Part shown: piece after piece, positions 8,371 to 16,526 of the stretch
Layout of the letters: the number at the start of each line of letters is the position of its first letter
Position numbering within the stretch: position 1 is the stretch's first letter
Assembly (NCBI RefSeq): GCF_014522305.1
Contig: NZ_CP041982.1
Location: forward strand, 1,369,001-1,433,000
From: Lactobacillus sp. PV034
GTDB taxonomy: Bacteria > Bacillota > Bacilli > Lactobacillales > Lactobacillaceae
DNA length: 64,000 bases
Direction: 5' to 3'
Translations under genes and position numbers: made by a program
The notes under the pieces: model-generated
Database searches by the model: none
Told to the model about the DNA's origin: nothing
Seen by the model: only the letters and a program-made list of their open reading frames with translations

Positions 8371-8931
8371 TTGCAAAGAATTATCATTATAGCCGGACCT
8401 AGTGGTGTAGGAAAAACAACTGTGACCAATTATTTATCTCAAAAATATAATATTCCTCGTGTCATCACCCATACGACTCGTCCAATGCGCAAGGGTGAAA
8501 AAGATGGTGAGTCTTATTATTTTGAAACTGATACTTCTTTTAATAAGCTGCATTTTTTTGAACACGTAAAATATGGAAGTTATCAGTATGGTTCAAGTAG
8601 AGAAGCGCTTAATAAAGCTTGGAAGAAAAGTGATCTGGTTACATTAATCGTAGATACGGATGGTGTCAAATCGTATCTTGATGAATTGAAAGAAAAGGCT
8701 TTTTTTATTTATTTAACTGTGAGTCAACCTCATATTCTAAGGCAAAGACTAATTGGGCGTGGAGATAATATAGAAGAAATAAACAAAAGATTAGATAGCA
8801 AGGAATTTAAACGAGACCTAAGCTTAAATCCAGAATTAAATGACAAAGTTCATTACTTAAATAATGATGATTTAAACAAAACTAAGGAAGAATTGGATGA
8901 AATAGTCAAAATTTTAAAAGATAGTAATTAA
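8371..8931 (+). CDS. Guanylate kinase-like P-loop kinase
   Basis: Starts with the P-loop GPSGVGKTT (residues 9-17) and carries the guanylate-kinase GMP-binding segment THTTRPMRKGEKDGESYYF (about 34-52) plus a lid-like region with RQRLIGRG. At 186 residues it is slightly shorter than typical Gmk (about 200). The TTG start lies 9 bases after AGGAGA. A standalone gene away from rpoZ/gmk suggests a paralogue or salvage-type kinase, not the housekeeping Gmk. Substrate GMP/dGMP is inferred from the motif. Confidence 0.75.
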   Translation: MQRIIIIAGPSGVGKTTVTNYLSQKYNIPRVITHTTRPMRKGEKDGESYYFETDTSFNKLHFFEHVKYGSYQYGSSREALNKAWKKSDLVTLIVDTDGVKSYLDELKEKAFFIYLTVSQPHILRQRLIGRGDNIEEINKRLDSKEFKRDLSLNPELNDKVHYLNNDDLNKTKEELDEIVKILKDSN

Positions 8932-9020
8932 TAAAAAAGTTGTTAAATCAACTATGTAAGCTATTACATTACAAAAGATGAATTTGAAAACAAATAATTG
9001 TAACTAGCTCGGTTTATTTT

Positions 9021-9053
9021 TGTAACAGTGCTGTAATAATTGCATCCTACAAT
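9021..9053 (+). promoter_or_regulatory. WalR-like box and promoter of the NlpC/P60 gene
   Basis: TGTAAC (9021-9026), five bases, TGTAAT (9032-9037) fits the WalR (YycF) direct-repeat consensus TGTWAH-N5-TGTWAH. It overlaps the expected -35 position of a TACAAT -10 element (9048-9053), whose -35 hexamer is otherwise poor. This suggests activation by the essential cell-wall two-component regulator. The predicted leader is about 85 bases. Confidence 0.55.
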
Positions 9054-9145
9054 AACACTTGTCAATTGAGATACAAAACGTAGCAACTGATAAACATTTT
9101 CGCTACTAAATAAAATTTATCAATTTATTTGAAGGAGAATTTATT

Positions 9146-9850
9146 TTGAATTTTAAATCAAACGTTATTAAGTTATCTGCTGCAGCTGCTTTAACTCTGA
9201 CCGGTATCGCTGCAACTAACTCTGTTAAGCCCGCAACTCAAGTAAAAGCTGCCACTCAACAAGTAGTAACTATTAATTACATTCCTGGTTATGGTATTGC
9301 TGTATGGAACAACTATGAAGGTGGTCATACAACTGGTCAATATTTAAAACATGGTGATAGTTATAAAGTAATTAAGACTACTAAGGATTCACAAGGTAAT
9401 ACTTGGTATGATTTAGGTGCAAATCAATGGATTATGGCTAAGTACACTGTTGATCAAAACTCTGTAAGCCAAGCTGCTAGTGCATCTACTGCTAACACTT
9501 CATCTGTTCAAGCTGTTATTAATGTAGCTAAGGCGCAAGTTGGTAAGCCTTACGTATGGGGTGCTTCTGGTCCTAATAGTTTTGATTGTTCTGGTTTAAC
9601 TTCATATGCCTTTTCTAAGGGTGCTGGCAAAAATATTGGACGTACTACTTATGTTCAATTAAATGCTGGTAAACGTGTTTCTGTAAGCCAATTACAACCA
9701 GGTGATTTAGTATTCTGGGGTAACTATCATGTAGGTATTTACCTTGGTAATAACCAATACATCCATGCACCTCAACCAGGTGAAAATGTAAAGATTGCTA
9801 CTATTAGCAGTTACTTCTACCCATCATATGGTGTGCGTGTATTTAACTAA
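9146..9850 (+). CDS. Secreted NlpC/P60 peptidoglycan endopeptidase
   Basis: 234 residues with a signal peptide (cleavage probably near VKA-ATQ, residue 35), an SH3/SLAP-like wall-binding segment (about 38-105), a Ser/Ala/Thr linker, and a carboxy-terminal NlpC/P60 domain (about 120-234). Catalytic Cys in FDCSGL, His in YHVGIYLG and the third polar residue, His, in YIHAP are all present. It should cut peptide stems of peptidoglycan at the cell surface. TTG start 8 bases after GAAGGAGA. Codon choice looks optimised compared with neighbours, consistent with strong expression, and a WalR-like box lies upstream. Confidence 0.9.
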   Translation: MNFKSNVIKLSAAAALTLTGIAATNSVKPATQVKAATQQVVTINYIPGYGIAVWNNYEGGHTTGQYLKHGDSYKVIKTTKDSQGNTWYDLGANQWIMAKYTVDQNSVSQAASASTANTSSVQAVINVAKAQVGKPYVWGASGPNSFDCSGLTSYAFSKGAGKNIGRTTYVQLNAGKRVSVSQLQPGDLVFWGNYHVGIYLGNNQYIHAPQPGENVKIATISSYFYPSYGVRVFN

Positions 9851-9863
9851 AGAAATTTATGGA

Positions 9864-9895
9864 AAGAGCCACTGCAGTGCAGTGGCTCTTTTTTG
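9864..9895 (+). terminator. Terminator of the NlpC/P60 gene
   Basis: AAGAGCCACTGC, short loop, GCAGTGGCTCTTTTTT: a strong GC-rich 12-bp stem with T tail. Confidence 0.92.
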
Positions 9896-9949
9896 TGCTA
9901 TAATAAAAATTACATTAAATTTTGAGATGTAATAGAAAGTTAGGGTAAG

Positions 9950-11138
9950 ATGCTTTCTCAAAAAAAGAAAAATAAGGACTACACAAATTTTATTATTATA
10001 ATTGCTAGCTTAATCGTTATATTTCTAATTGGTTTGCTAATTTATAAGAATGTATCTTCTGCTCATACCAAAAGGGCTGAAGAATTTAATCGAACTCACT
10101 TTAATGAAAATGTTAAAATTTATGGCATTGCAGTTGGTAAAATGACAGTTTCACAAGCCAGTAAGCAAATTAATAATAAAGCGGATAATAAAGCAACTTT
10201 AGATGATAATAAAATAATTCTTTCGCATGTTAATAAGCAAGTAGTTACAAAAAAACAAATAAAGGATTATTTTAATAAGCAGTATACTAAGTATCCCACT
10301 AATAAAAGCTGGAATTTTGAAAATCAAGCATTGGTAACTGCTCAAAAAAAGCTTAATGAAGTAAAAGATCGTAGCGTTGAGTATGAGATTGATGGTAAAA
10401 AATATAATTTTAAGCGCAGTGAATATTTCGAAAAAGTTTCTTACGATAACGGGGCTTACAATTTTGGTAGTACAAAAAAGTTAGAAGATAAGCAGTATCA
10501 ATAAAAAAGTTACGACATTTCACAAAAAATATCCCTTTAAATTACCAACCGGAAAAACTATTACTGTTAAAAATGAAAGTTATGGTTGGGCAATTAATAC
10601 TAAATATTTAATTCCAGCGATTAAAAAGGCATTGTCTGATGGTACTGAACGAATAAATGGTAAAAATTATATTTATGGACTTGGCTTTAGTACTTATGGG
10701 ACTGGATATGGAATGAGTAATCATGGTTTAGGAGATACTTATATTGTTGTTTCAATTAGTCAACAAAAAGTTTGGTTTTATAAGAAGGGTAAAAAAGTAT
10801 TAGTTCTTGACGACGTCGTTACCGGTACAGAAACTGGTAATGAAAAGAATACTGTAAGTAATGCTACACCTAAGGGCGTTTGGTATATTGAGTATAAAGA
10901 ATCTCCAAGTGTGTTAGAAGGCCAAAATGACGATGGGAGTTCATATTCATCTCCTGTTGAATATTGGATGCCTTTTACTGTAAGTGGATGTGGCTTTCAT
11001 GATGCAAGCTGGAGAACCGATTGGAGTAAAACTGCTTATCTTGCAGGTGGTTCTCACGGTTGTGTAAATATTCGTCCAAGTGAAATTAAGAAAGTATGGG
11101 ACGTAGTAGAACAATATGAACCTGTTATTGTTTATTAA
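9950..11138 (+). pseudogene. L,D-transpeptidase (YkuD) interrupted by a frameshift
   Basis: Two frames together make one family-typical protein of about 395 residues. The first (9950-10504) has an amino-terminal membrane anchor and peptidoglycan-binding-like domain. Downstream sequence in another frame, readable from about 10485 to the stop at 11138, carries the YkuD catalytic domain with GFHDASW and the cysteine motif SHGCVNIRPSE. Homology continues across the join (LED|SSINKKVTTF), so a +1 insertion (or 2-base loss) lies between 10485 and 10501. The second part lacks its own binding site or signal. Intact, it would make 3-3 crosslinks or anchor proteins in the wall. A sequencing error cannot be excluded. 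Confidence 0.8.
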
Positions 11139-11143
11139 GTCCT

Positions 11144-11175
11144 AAAAAAAAGAGAGTTTAAACTCTCTTTTTTTA
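11144..11175. terminator. Bidirectional terminator
   Basis: AAAAAAAAGAGAGTTTAAACTCTCTTTTTTT, perfect stem with A and T runs, between the convergent L,D-transpeptidase and hflX genes. Confidence 0.85.
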
Positions 11176-12456
11176 TTTAATTTGGTAATTTATATATTTA
11201 TTGAGATCTTTTGGACTGAGTCTAACTGTTAAATAAATTCCATTCTCTTTGTATTCTTCATTAAGTACTTGCCCATTCTCGTGAAGGTAAGCAGCTAACT
11301 TACCAGCTTGGAGAGGAAGTTTTAAATTAACAACCTCATAGTTAGAGAAAATACGGTTTGTAATTAAAGAAGCTAGTTTTTTAATTGATTGAGGATCTTT
11401 AGCGGAATAAAGTATATCATTACCTTCAATTTGAGGATAATTTCTCTTTGTAAGGTCAGCTTTGTTGTATGCTGTAATAACTGGAATATCAGTAATTCCC
11501 AACTCTTTTAGTACAGTTTGAGTAGTTTTAATCATTTGAATCATATTTTGATCAGAACTATCAACAATGTTAACCAGTAAGTCGGCTTCTCTTATCTCTT
11601 GAAGAGTTGCCTTAAAAGATTCAATTAAGTTATGAGGAAGCTTTGAAATAAATCCTACTGTATCAGAAAGAATAAAACTCAATTTATCATCTAAATTAAT
11701 TCGACGTACGCTCGTATCTAGCGTAGCAAAAAGCATGTCTTTTTCAAAAACTTGTTTTTGATTAGCACGATCACTAAAAACTTTTAATAATTCGTTCATG
11801 GTGGTTGATTTACCAGCATTAGTATAGCCAACTAAAGCTACCTGAGGTAAGCGCGAATTATTTCTCCGAGCGGATTTTATTGTTTCTTGTTTAGAAATAT
11901 TTTTAAGTTCTTCTTTAATGGCTGTAATCTGTTTACCTAATGTCCGTCGGTTTAATTCAAGCTGAGTTTCACCTGAGCCACGGTTTGCAAATCCACCACT
12001 AGCTCCTCCTGAACCACGTTGTTGATCAAGATTATTTTCTGAAGGGTGGAGGCGGGGAAACTCATACTGTAATTGTGCCAGGCGAACTTGAAGCTTAGCT
12101 TGTTTGGTTTTAGCACGGTTTGAAAAAATTTCTAAAATCAATTCAGTCCGGTCAAGGACACGTAACTTAGTCATTTTTTCTAAATTTCTAATTTGTGTGG
12201 GTGTTAGTTCATCATTAATAATTAAAACTTTTGCTTTTAAACCTTGAGCAGAAGCTTTAATTTGGTTTACTTTACCTAATCCAAAATAAGTACCAGCAGA
12301 AATTTTATCAGTTTTTTGATTCGCTTGTCCTACTACTTGCATATGATTAGCTTTAGTTAATTCACTCAGCTCTGCCATGTAATAATCAAAATTAGGATCA
12401 TTTAAATTAACACCAGCAAGGTAAGCCTTAACCATTTTTTCTTTTGTCTCTATCAT
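11173..12456 (-). CDS. hflX: GTPase HflX
   Basis: 427 residues with the HflX amino-terminal domain, a Gly-rich linker (RGSGGASGG near 146-154 and RGSGETQLE) and a GTPase domain with G1 GYTNAGKST, G3 DTVGFI and G4 NKAD. HflX splits or rescues stalled 70S ribosomes, often after heat or antibiotic stress. The start ATG is preceded by GAGGTGAAAAG. It is monocistronic. A carboxy-terminal domain of about 65 residues follows the GTPase core as in other Firmicutes. Confidence 0.93.
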   Translation of the reverse strand: MIETKEKMVKAYLAGVNLNDPNFDYYMAELSELTKANHMQVVGQANQKTDKISAGTYFGLGKVNQIKASAQGLKAKVLIINDELTPTQIRNLEKMTKLRVLDRTELILEIFSNRAKTKQAKLQVRLAQLQYEFPRLHPSENNLDQQRGSGGASGGFANRGSGETQLELNRRTLGKQITAIKEELKNISKQETIKSARRNNSRLPQVALVGYTNAGKSTTMNELLKVFSDRANQKQVFEKDMLFATLDTSVRRINLDDKLSFILSDTVGFISKLPHNLIESFKATLQEIREADLLVNIVDSSDQNMIQMIKTTQTVLKELGITDIPVITAYNKADLTKRNYPQIEGNDILYSAKDPQSIKKLASLITNRIFSNYEVVNLKLPLQAGKLAAYLHENGQVLNEEYKENGIYLTVRLSPKDLNKYINYQIK

Positions 12457-12601
12457 CTTTTCACCTCACTATTAGCTTGATTAATGAGAAAATTATAAAA
12501 GTTCTGCCTTTAAAAAGCAAACGATTTCAAATTAAGCGTTTAATTCATAATATTTCTAAGGTATATTTATATAAGTGATTAATTTTGGAGGACTGACTGA
12601 G

Positions 12602-13999
12602 ATGAATAAGAAATTTTGTCCAAATTGTGGACATCCGATAAAAAATGATGCTGATTTTTGTCCAAATTGTGGCACTAAATTAAATAAGAAACAAGAAAAT
12701 CCTACTAAAGAAATTCATAAGGAACCATCTTCAACTCAAGCTGTTTCACAAGAGCCACAATCACGAGTTGCTATGGTGAAGAATAAAGCACCAATGTCTA
12801 AAAAGACAAAGTTACAAATTGTTATCGCAGCGATTGTGTTGATAATTATTATTTTATTTGTTGGAATAGGTAATTGGTATTATCCAAAAGCAAATCAAGT
12901 TAACCGCATTGTTAATACTTTGCAGACAAGTACAGAAGTAAGTAAAGTAATAAAACCTGAAGATACTGCTGTTAAAGTAACCAAAGAAAACAGTAAATCT
13001 ACGCGAGAATACTTTAAGAATCTAGCTAATGTAGCAGAGACAGAAAATTCATTGGTAAATAATGGCACTTATGGCGATTACACATTAGTTGAAGATGGAA
13101 AAAATCTTCTCTTCTTCCCAAAATATAAATTAGAAGTACCAACTTATAATCCAACTGTTACAACTAGCCATGCTAATTCCACAATTTATGTAAATGGAAA
13201 GAATGTAGGTAAAGTAAGTAGCGATGGTGCTGATAACTATTCTCATAAAATTGGACCTTTACTTCAAGGAGCATATTCAATCAAGATTAGTTCAAAAGTT
13301 CATGGAAAGACTTTAACTGCTAAACTTAATGAAGAAATAAAATCAAATGCTAATATTAGTATGGATATTAAGACTGCTAGTTTTAAAGTTAAGAGTGTAC
13401 CAAATGGCGTGGTTTATATTAATGGTGAAAAGGCCGGTAAATTAAGTAAAAATGGAATGAAGAAGTTTACTGATTATCCAATTACTGATAATATGAGCCT
13501 CTATGTTGAAACTACTGTTAAAGGTAAAAAAGTTAAATCTGAAGTGATGAAAAATGTTGAATCGCAAGTTTATGATGATGAGACTACAACATTAGAACCT
13601 GAATTTGCAGGACAAATTTCCAAAACTGATGCTGAGGATCTGTTAACTAGAGTTTTAGATACTGATGATCCTGATGAGGATTCATTTGTTGATGGTAACA
13701 ATAGTCGTGCATATCACTTAATTGTTGATGCGTTAAAGAAGACAAGTGACATGGATGGTTTTGAAAGTATTGGAGATTGTAAGGTTAAAATCTTAAATAC
13801 TAAACTTACAAGCAATAGAGAGTCTACTATTAATTTTCAAGTTTCTTATGAATTTGATTTTGAAGATAAAACGAATAAGCAAACTATCGAGTGGGATGGA
13901 TGTATAATTCAAAATAATGGATCTACCGATAATCCAAATTATCAAATCAAGGAACTTGGAAATTCTAAAATGATTTCAAATGAAGATACAGCTGACTAA
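12602..13999 (+). CDS. Zinc-ribbon membrane protein, TcaA/YvbJ-like
   Basis: 465 residues. An amino-terminal zinc ribbon (CPNCGHP...CPNCG, residues 5-25) is followed by a charged linker, one membrane helix (about 75-97) and an extracytoplasmic region with two PEGA/TcaA-like repeats (each with YVNGK or YINGEK) and a carboxy-terminal NTF2-like domain. This is the TcaA/YvbJ architecture, linked in staphylococci to glycopeptide response and wall teichoic acid retention. I choose ATG 12602, 10 bases after GGAGG, rather than the upstream GTG at 12575, which has no site. Specific role here is inferred. Confidence 0.8.
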   Translation: MNKKFCPNCGHPIKNDADFCPNCGTKLNKKQENPTKEIHKEPSSTQAVSQEPQSRVAMVKNKAPMSKKTKLQIVIAAIVLIIIILFVGIGNWYYPKANQVNRIVNTLQTSTEVSKVIKPEDTAVKVTKENSKSTREYFKNLANVAETENSLVNNGTYGDYTLVEDGKNLLFFPKYKLEVPTYNPTVTTSHANSTIYVNGKNVGKVSSDGADNYSHKIGPLLQGAYSIKISSKVHGKTLTAKLNEEIKSNANISMDIKTASFKVKSVPNGVVYINGEKAGKLSKNGMKKFTDYPITDNMSLYVETTVKGKKVKSEVMKNVESQVYDDETTTLEPEFAGQISKTDAEDLLTRVLDTDDPDEDSFVDGNNSRAYHLIVDALKKTSDMDGFESIGDCKVKILNTKLTSNRESTINFQVSYEFDFEDKTNKQTIEWDGCIIQNNGSTDNPNYQIKELGNSKMISNEDTAD

Positions 14000-14013
14000 A
14001 CTCAATTATTTAT

Positions 14014-14046
14014 AAAAAAATCCCATCTAAAAAGATGGGATTTTTC
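14014..14046. terminator. Bidirectional terminator
   Basis: AAAAAAATCCCATCT, loop, AGATGGGATTTTTC between the TcaA-like gene and the convergent permease gene. Confidence 0.88.
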
Positions 14047-15498
14047 TTATGCGTTTTGTTTGTCATGATTTCTTTGCCATTTGGCAATTAATGGCAATAT
14101 AATTCCGAGTCCAATCATAATTAATGGTTCAACAATGTTTAAAACTAACATATGAATCCAAGTAGGACTACCAAATTTAGCATCAATAGGGATAATACCA
14201 AAGGTTGCACCAGTAACGGTTACAATTAAGCACCACCAACCTACAATTAAGGCTAAAGTTCTATTTTTAATGTAAACATATTCAGATTTAAACTTATCAT
14301 GATTAGCTCTTACTTTAATAAAGGCCCAGAATAAAAGTCCAGTTACATAAGGTGAAACAATACCGTTTAAGTTAAGTAATTGATTAAAAATGTCATTTAC
14401 TGAAGGTAAAGTAGCACTTAAGAAAAGTAGTACTGAACAAATTCCAGTAGTTAGCCAATATCCGTTAATTGGTAAACCATTCTTATCAGTTTTAGTTAAT
14501 TGTCTTGGTAAGTAACGCTTAGCAGTATCAGATAGGAAAATTCGTGCTCCACCGTCAACTAAAATAGCAAGTTGCGCAATCATATATATAGCTTGGGTAA
14601 TGATAAAAAGATAAAGGAAGAAATTCCCTAAACCAAATTTATTTCCCATTGCTTGAAAGGCATAGTATGAGCCATTCATTTTTAAATCATCAGGTAAGTG
14701 ATGGGCATTAAAGAATACACCAAGAGAAAATGAACCAAAGATTGTTAAAAATGCAGTCATAATTGCCAACATATACATTGCCTTAGGGAAATTCTTAGGA
14801 CCATCTTTCATTTCAGTAACGTAGGGTGCGATGAACTCAGCCCCATTCATGGCAAAAATTAGAAGTCCAAGTGACATGAAGAACTTCATATCAAAAGTTG
14901 GAAGAAAGTTTTTAAATTGGAAAGGCTGGGTAGCAATATGACGACCTTCGCCTAAGTAAACGGCAGTCATGATTACGAAGAGGATAGTCATAATAAACAT
15001 TGCTCCACCACCAATGATTCCTAGCCATTGTAATGTGTTAGCAAAGCGATGTTGGAAGAAAATAAAGATAACAAAGATTAAAGCGGTAAATAATGCAAAG
15101 GCCCAATTACTCATCTCTGCATCACTCAAAGCGTGCCCTTTAAATAGCCAAGCAAATGAGACAACTGTTGAATTTGCGACGTCTACTAAGTAAGGTAAGG
15201 AAACTACCCAATAGCACCATGCTGTAATGTAGCCCATTTTGTCACCAGAGGTATGGCGAATCCAAGAAGATAAGCCACCACCATCATTGGAAAAAGTAGA
15301 GCCAAGTTGTCCTACGATTAATTCGTAAGGAATAACAAATAAAATTAATAATAAAATCCAATCACTAACAACAGCTAGTCCCTGATTTTGAAAATTATAA
15401 ATGATGTCATCGAAGCCAATTACGGTTACAAAGTCCATCAGGGCAATAACTGGCCAAGTTAGTTGTTTTCTTTTTCGTGCTGTATCAAACGAATCCAT
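14047..15498 (-). CDS. APC-superfamily amino-acid permease (Glu/GABA antiporter-like)
   Basis: 483 residues with about twelve membrane helices. The start of helix 1 (LTWPVIALMDFVTVIGFDD) and the following GQLGSTFSNDGGGLSSWI match the glutamate:GABA antiporter/YjeM branch of the APC superfamily. Such carriers exchange an amino acid for its decarboxylation product or import glutamate-like substrates. No decarboxylase lies nearby, so the substrate is unknown. Start ATG follows AAAAGGAG by 9 bases. An inverted repeat lies in its upstream region. Confidence 0.8.
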   Translation of the reverse strand: MDSFDTARKRKQLTWPVIALMDFVTVIGFDDIIYNFQNQGLAVVSDWILLLILFVIPYELIVGQLGSTFSNDGGGLSSWIRHTSGDKMGYITAWCYWVVSLPYLVDVANSTVVSFAWLFKGHALSDAEMSNWAFALFTALIFVIFIFFQHRFANTLQWLGIIGGGAMFIMTILFVIMTAVYLGEGRHIATQPFQFKNFLPTFDMKFFMSLGLLIFAMNGAEFIAPYVTEMKDGPKNFPKAMYMLAIMTAFLTIFGSFSLGVFFNAHHLPDDLKMNGSYYAFQAMGNKFGLGNFFLYLFIITQAIYMIAQLAILVDGGARIFLSDTAKRYLPRQLTKTDKNGLPINGYWLTTGICSVLLFLSATLPSVNDIFNQLLNLNGIVSPYVTGLLFWAFIKVRANHDKFKSEYVYIKNRTLALIVGWWCLIVTVTGATFGIIPIDAKFGSPTWIHMLVLNIVEPLIMIGLGIILPLIAKWQRNHDKQNA

Positions 15499-15778
15499 AA
15501 AATATACTCCTTTTTATTAAATTTTTAATTTCATTAATAAAAGGGTGGTGGATTGAAATTATAAAATGAAAACAGCACAGAAAAGAAATTTCTCAATTCT
15601 TGCTGCAACATGAGAAACTTTACCTTTCTAATAGTCACTTGTGTATTATATCTTACCTAATCAAATTAATTAAGAATATTTAAAACTAACTATTTGCCTT
15701 TACAAAAACTCCTTTTTTAATTATTATCTAGTGTAGTAGTTAAGTATTACACTATATCTTTAAAATAGGAGTAAAAAT
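15499..15778. other. Divergent intergenic region with inverted repeat
   Basis: This 280-base region separates the permease (minus) from the BceA-like gene (plus). TTTCTCA (15589-15595) and TGAGAAA (15611-15617) form a perfect 7-bp dyad with a nested TTGC/GCAA hairpin, about 90-120 bases upstream of the permease start. This may be an operator or leader hairpin. No T-box or riboswitch core was recognised. Confidence 0.5.
15732..15753. promoter_or_regulatory. Imperfect palindrome upstream of the BceA-like gene
   Basis: GTGTAGTA, a six-base spacer and TATTACAC form an 8-bp imperfect dyad about 25 bases upstream of the ABC ATPase start. Its shape suits a dimeric repressor (GntR/YtrA-like sites are similar), but no regulator gene is adjacent. 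Confidence 0.45.
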
Positions 15779-16525
15779 ATGACTAAAGTTGTACAAGTAG
15801 ACAAGATAACTAAAACTTATGGAAAAAAAGGTGAAAAGAAATACGAAGCTTTGAAAGGAATTGGCTTCGATGTTAAACGAGGGGAATTTGTAGGAATTAT
15901 GGGAGCTTCTGGATCAGGAAAGACTACCCTTTTAAATATTCTCTCTACCCTTGATCAACCAACTAGTGGAAAAGTTCGAATTAATGGTCGTGATATTACA
16001 AATTTGAATAAAAACCAAATGGCTAATTTTAGAGGCCAGGAAATTGGCTTTATTTTTCAAGATTTTAACCTGCTAGACAATTTGACTAATCGCGAGAATA
16101 TTGCATTACCTTTATCTTTGCAAAATGTAAAAAGTAAAGAGATTAATTCGAAGGTTGAGAGAATTGCTAGTAGATTAGGGATAAAAGAAATATTGGAAAA
16201 ATATCCAGCAGAAGTATCGGGTGGTCAAAAGCAAAGAGTAGCAGCTGCACGAGCGCTTGTGCATGATCCAGCAATTTTGTATGGGGATGAACCTACCGGT
16301 GCATTAGATTCAGATAGTGCTACTGAATTATTAGAAACTATGAAAGATTTAAATGAGAAGGATAAAGTTTCAATCTTAATGGTGACTCATGATCCCTATT
16401 CAGCGTCTTATGCCCAAAGAATTCTTTTTATTAAAGATGGAAAAATTGGTAAAGAAGTAGTTAGAAAAGATAAAAATCGTGAAGAATTTTATCAAGAAAT
16501 TATTACTGAATTAGGGAGAAGATAA
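15779..16525 (+). CDS. ABC transporter ATP-binding protein, BceA-like
   Basis: 248 residues with Walker A GASGSGKTT, Q-loop FQDFNLL, signature VSGGQKQR and Walker B ILYGDEPTGALD, characteristic of the MacB/BceA antimicrobial-peptide export family. It sits 1 base before the permease gene in a two-gene operon. Transporters of this type remove or shield cell-wall precursors from peptide antibiotics such as bacitracin or lantibiotics. ATG lies 7 bases after AATAGGAG. A palindrome lies in the promoter region. Confidence 0.9.
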   Translation: MTKVVQVDKITKTYGKKGEKKYEALKGIGFDVKRGEFVGIMGASGSGKTTLLNILSTLDQPTSGKVRINGRDITNLNKNQMANFRGQEIGFIFQDFNLLDNLTNRENIALPLSLQNVKSKEINSKVERIASRLGIKEILEKYPAEVSGGQKQRVAAARALVHDPAILYGDEPTGALDSDSATELLETMKDLNEKDKVSILMVTHDPYSASYAQRILFIKDGKIGKEVVRKDKNREEFYQEIITELGRR

Positions 16526-16526
16526 A

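Noticed and set aside
10503..10509. A6G run just after the first L,D-transpeptidase stop as a programmed -1 slip site
   Set aside because: The stop TAA overlaps the run, so the ribosome would terminate before a slip there; the frame must change earlier and by +1.
15541..15555. GGGTGGTGG resembling a T-box core upstream of the permease
   Set aside because: It is on the plus strand, whereas the permease is on the minus strand, and the ACCGCG continuation and specifier stem are missing.
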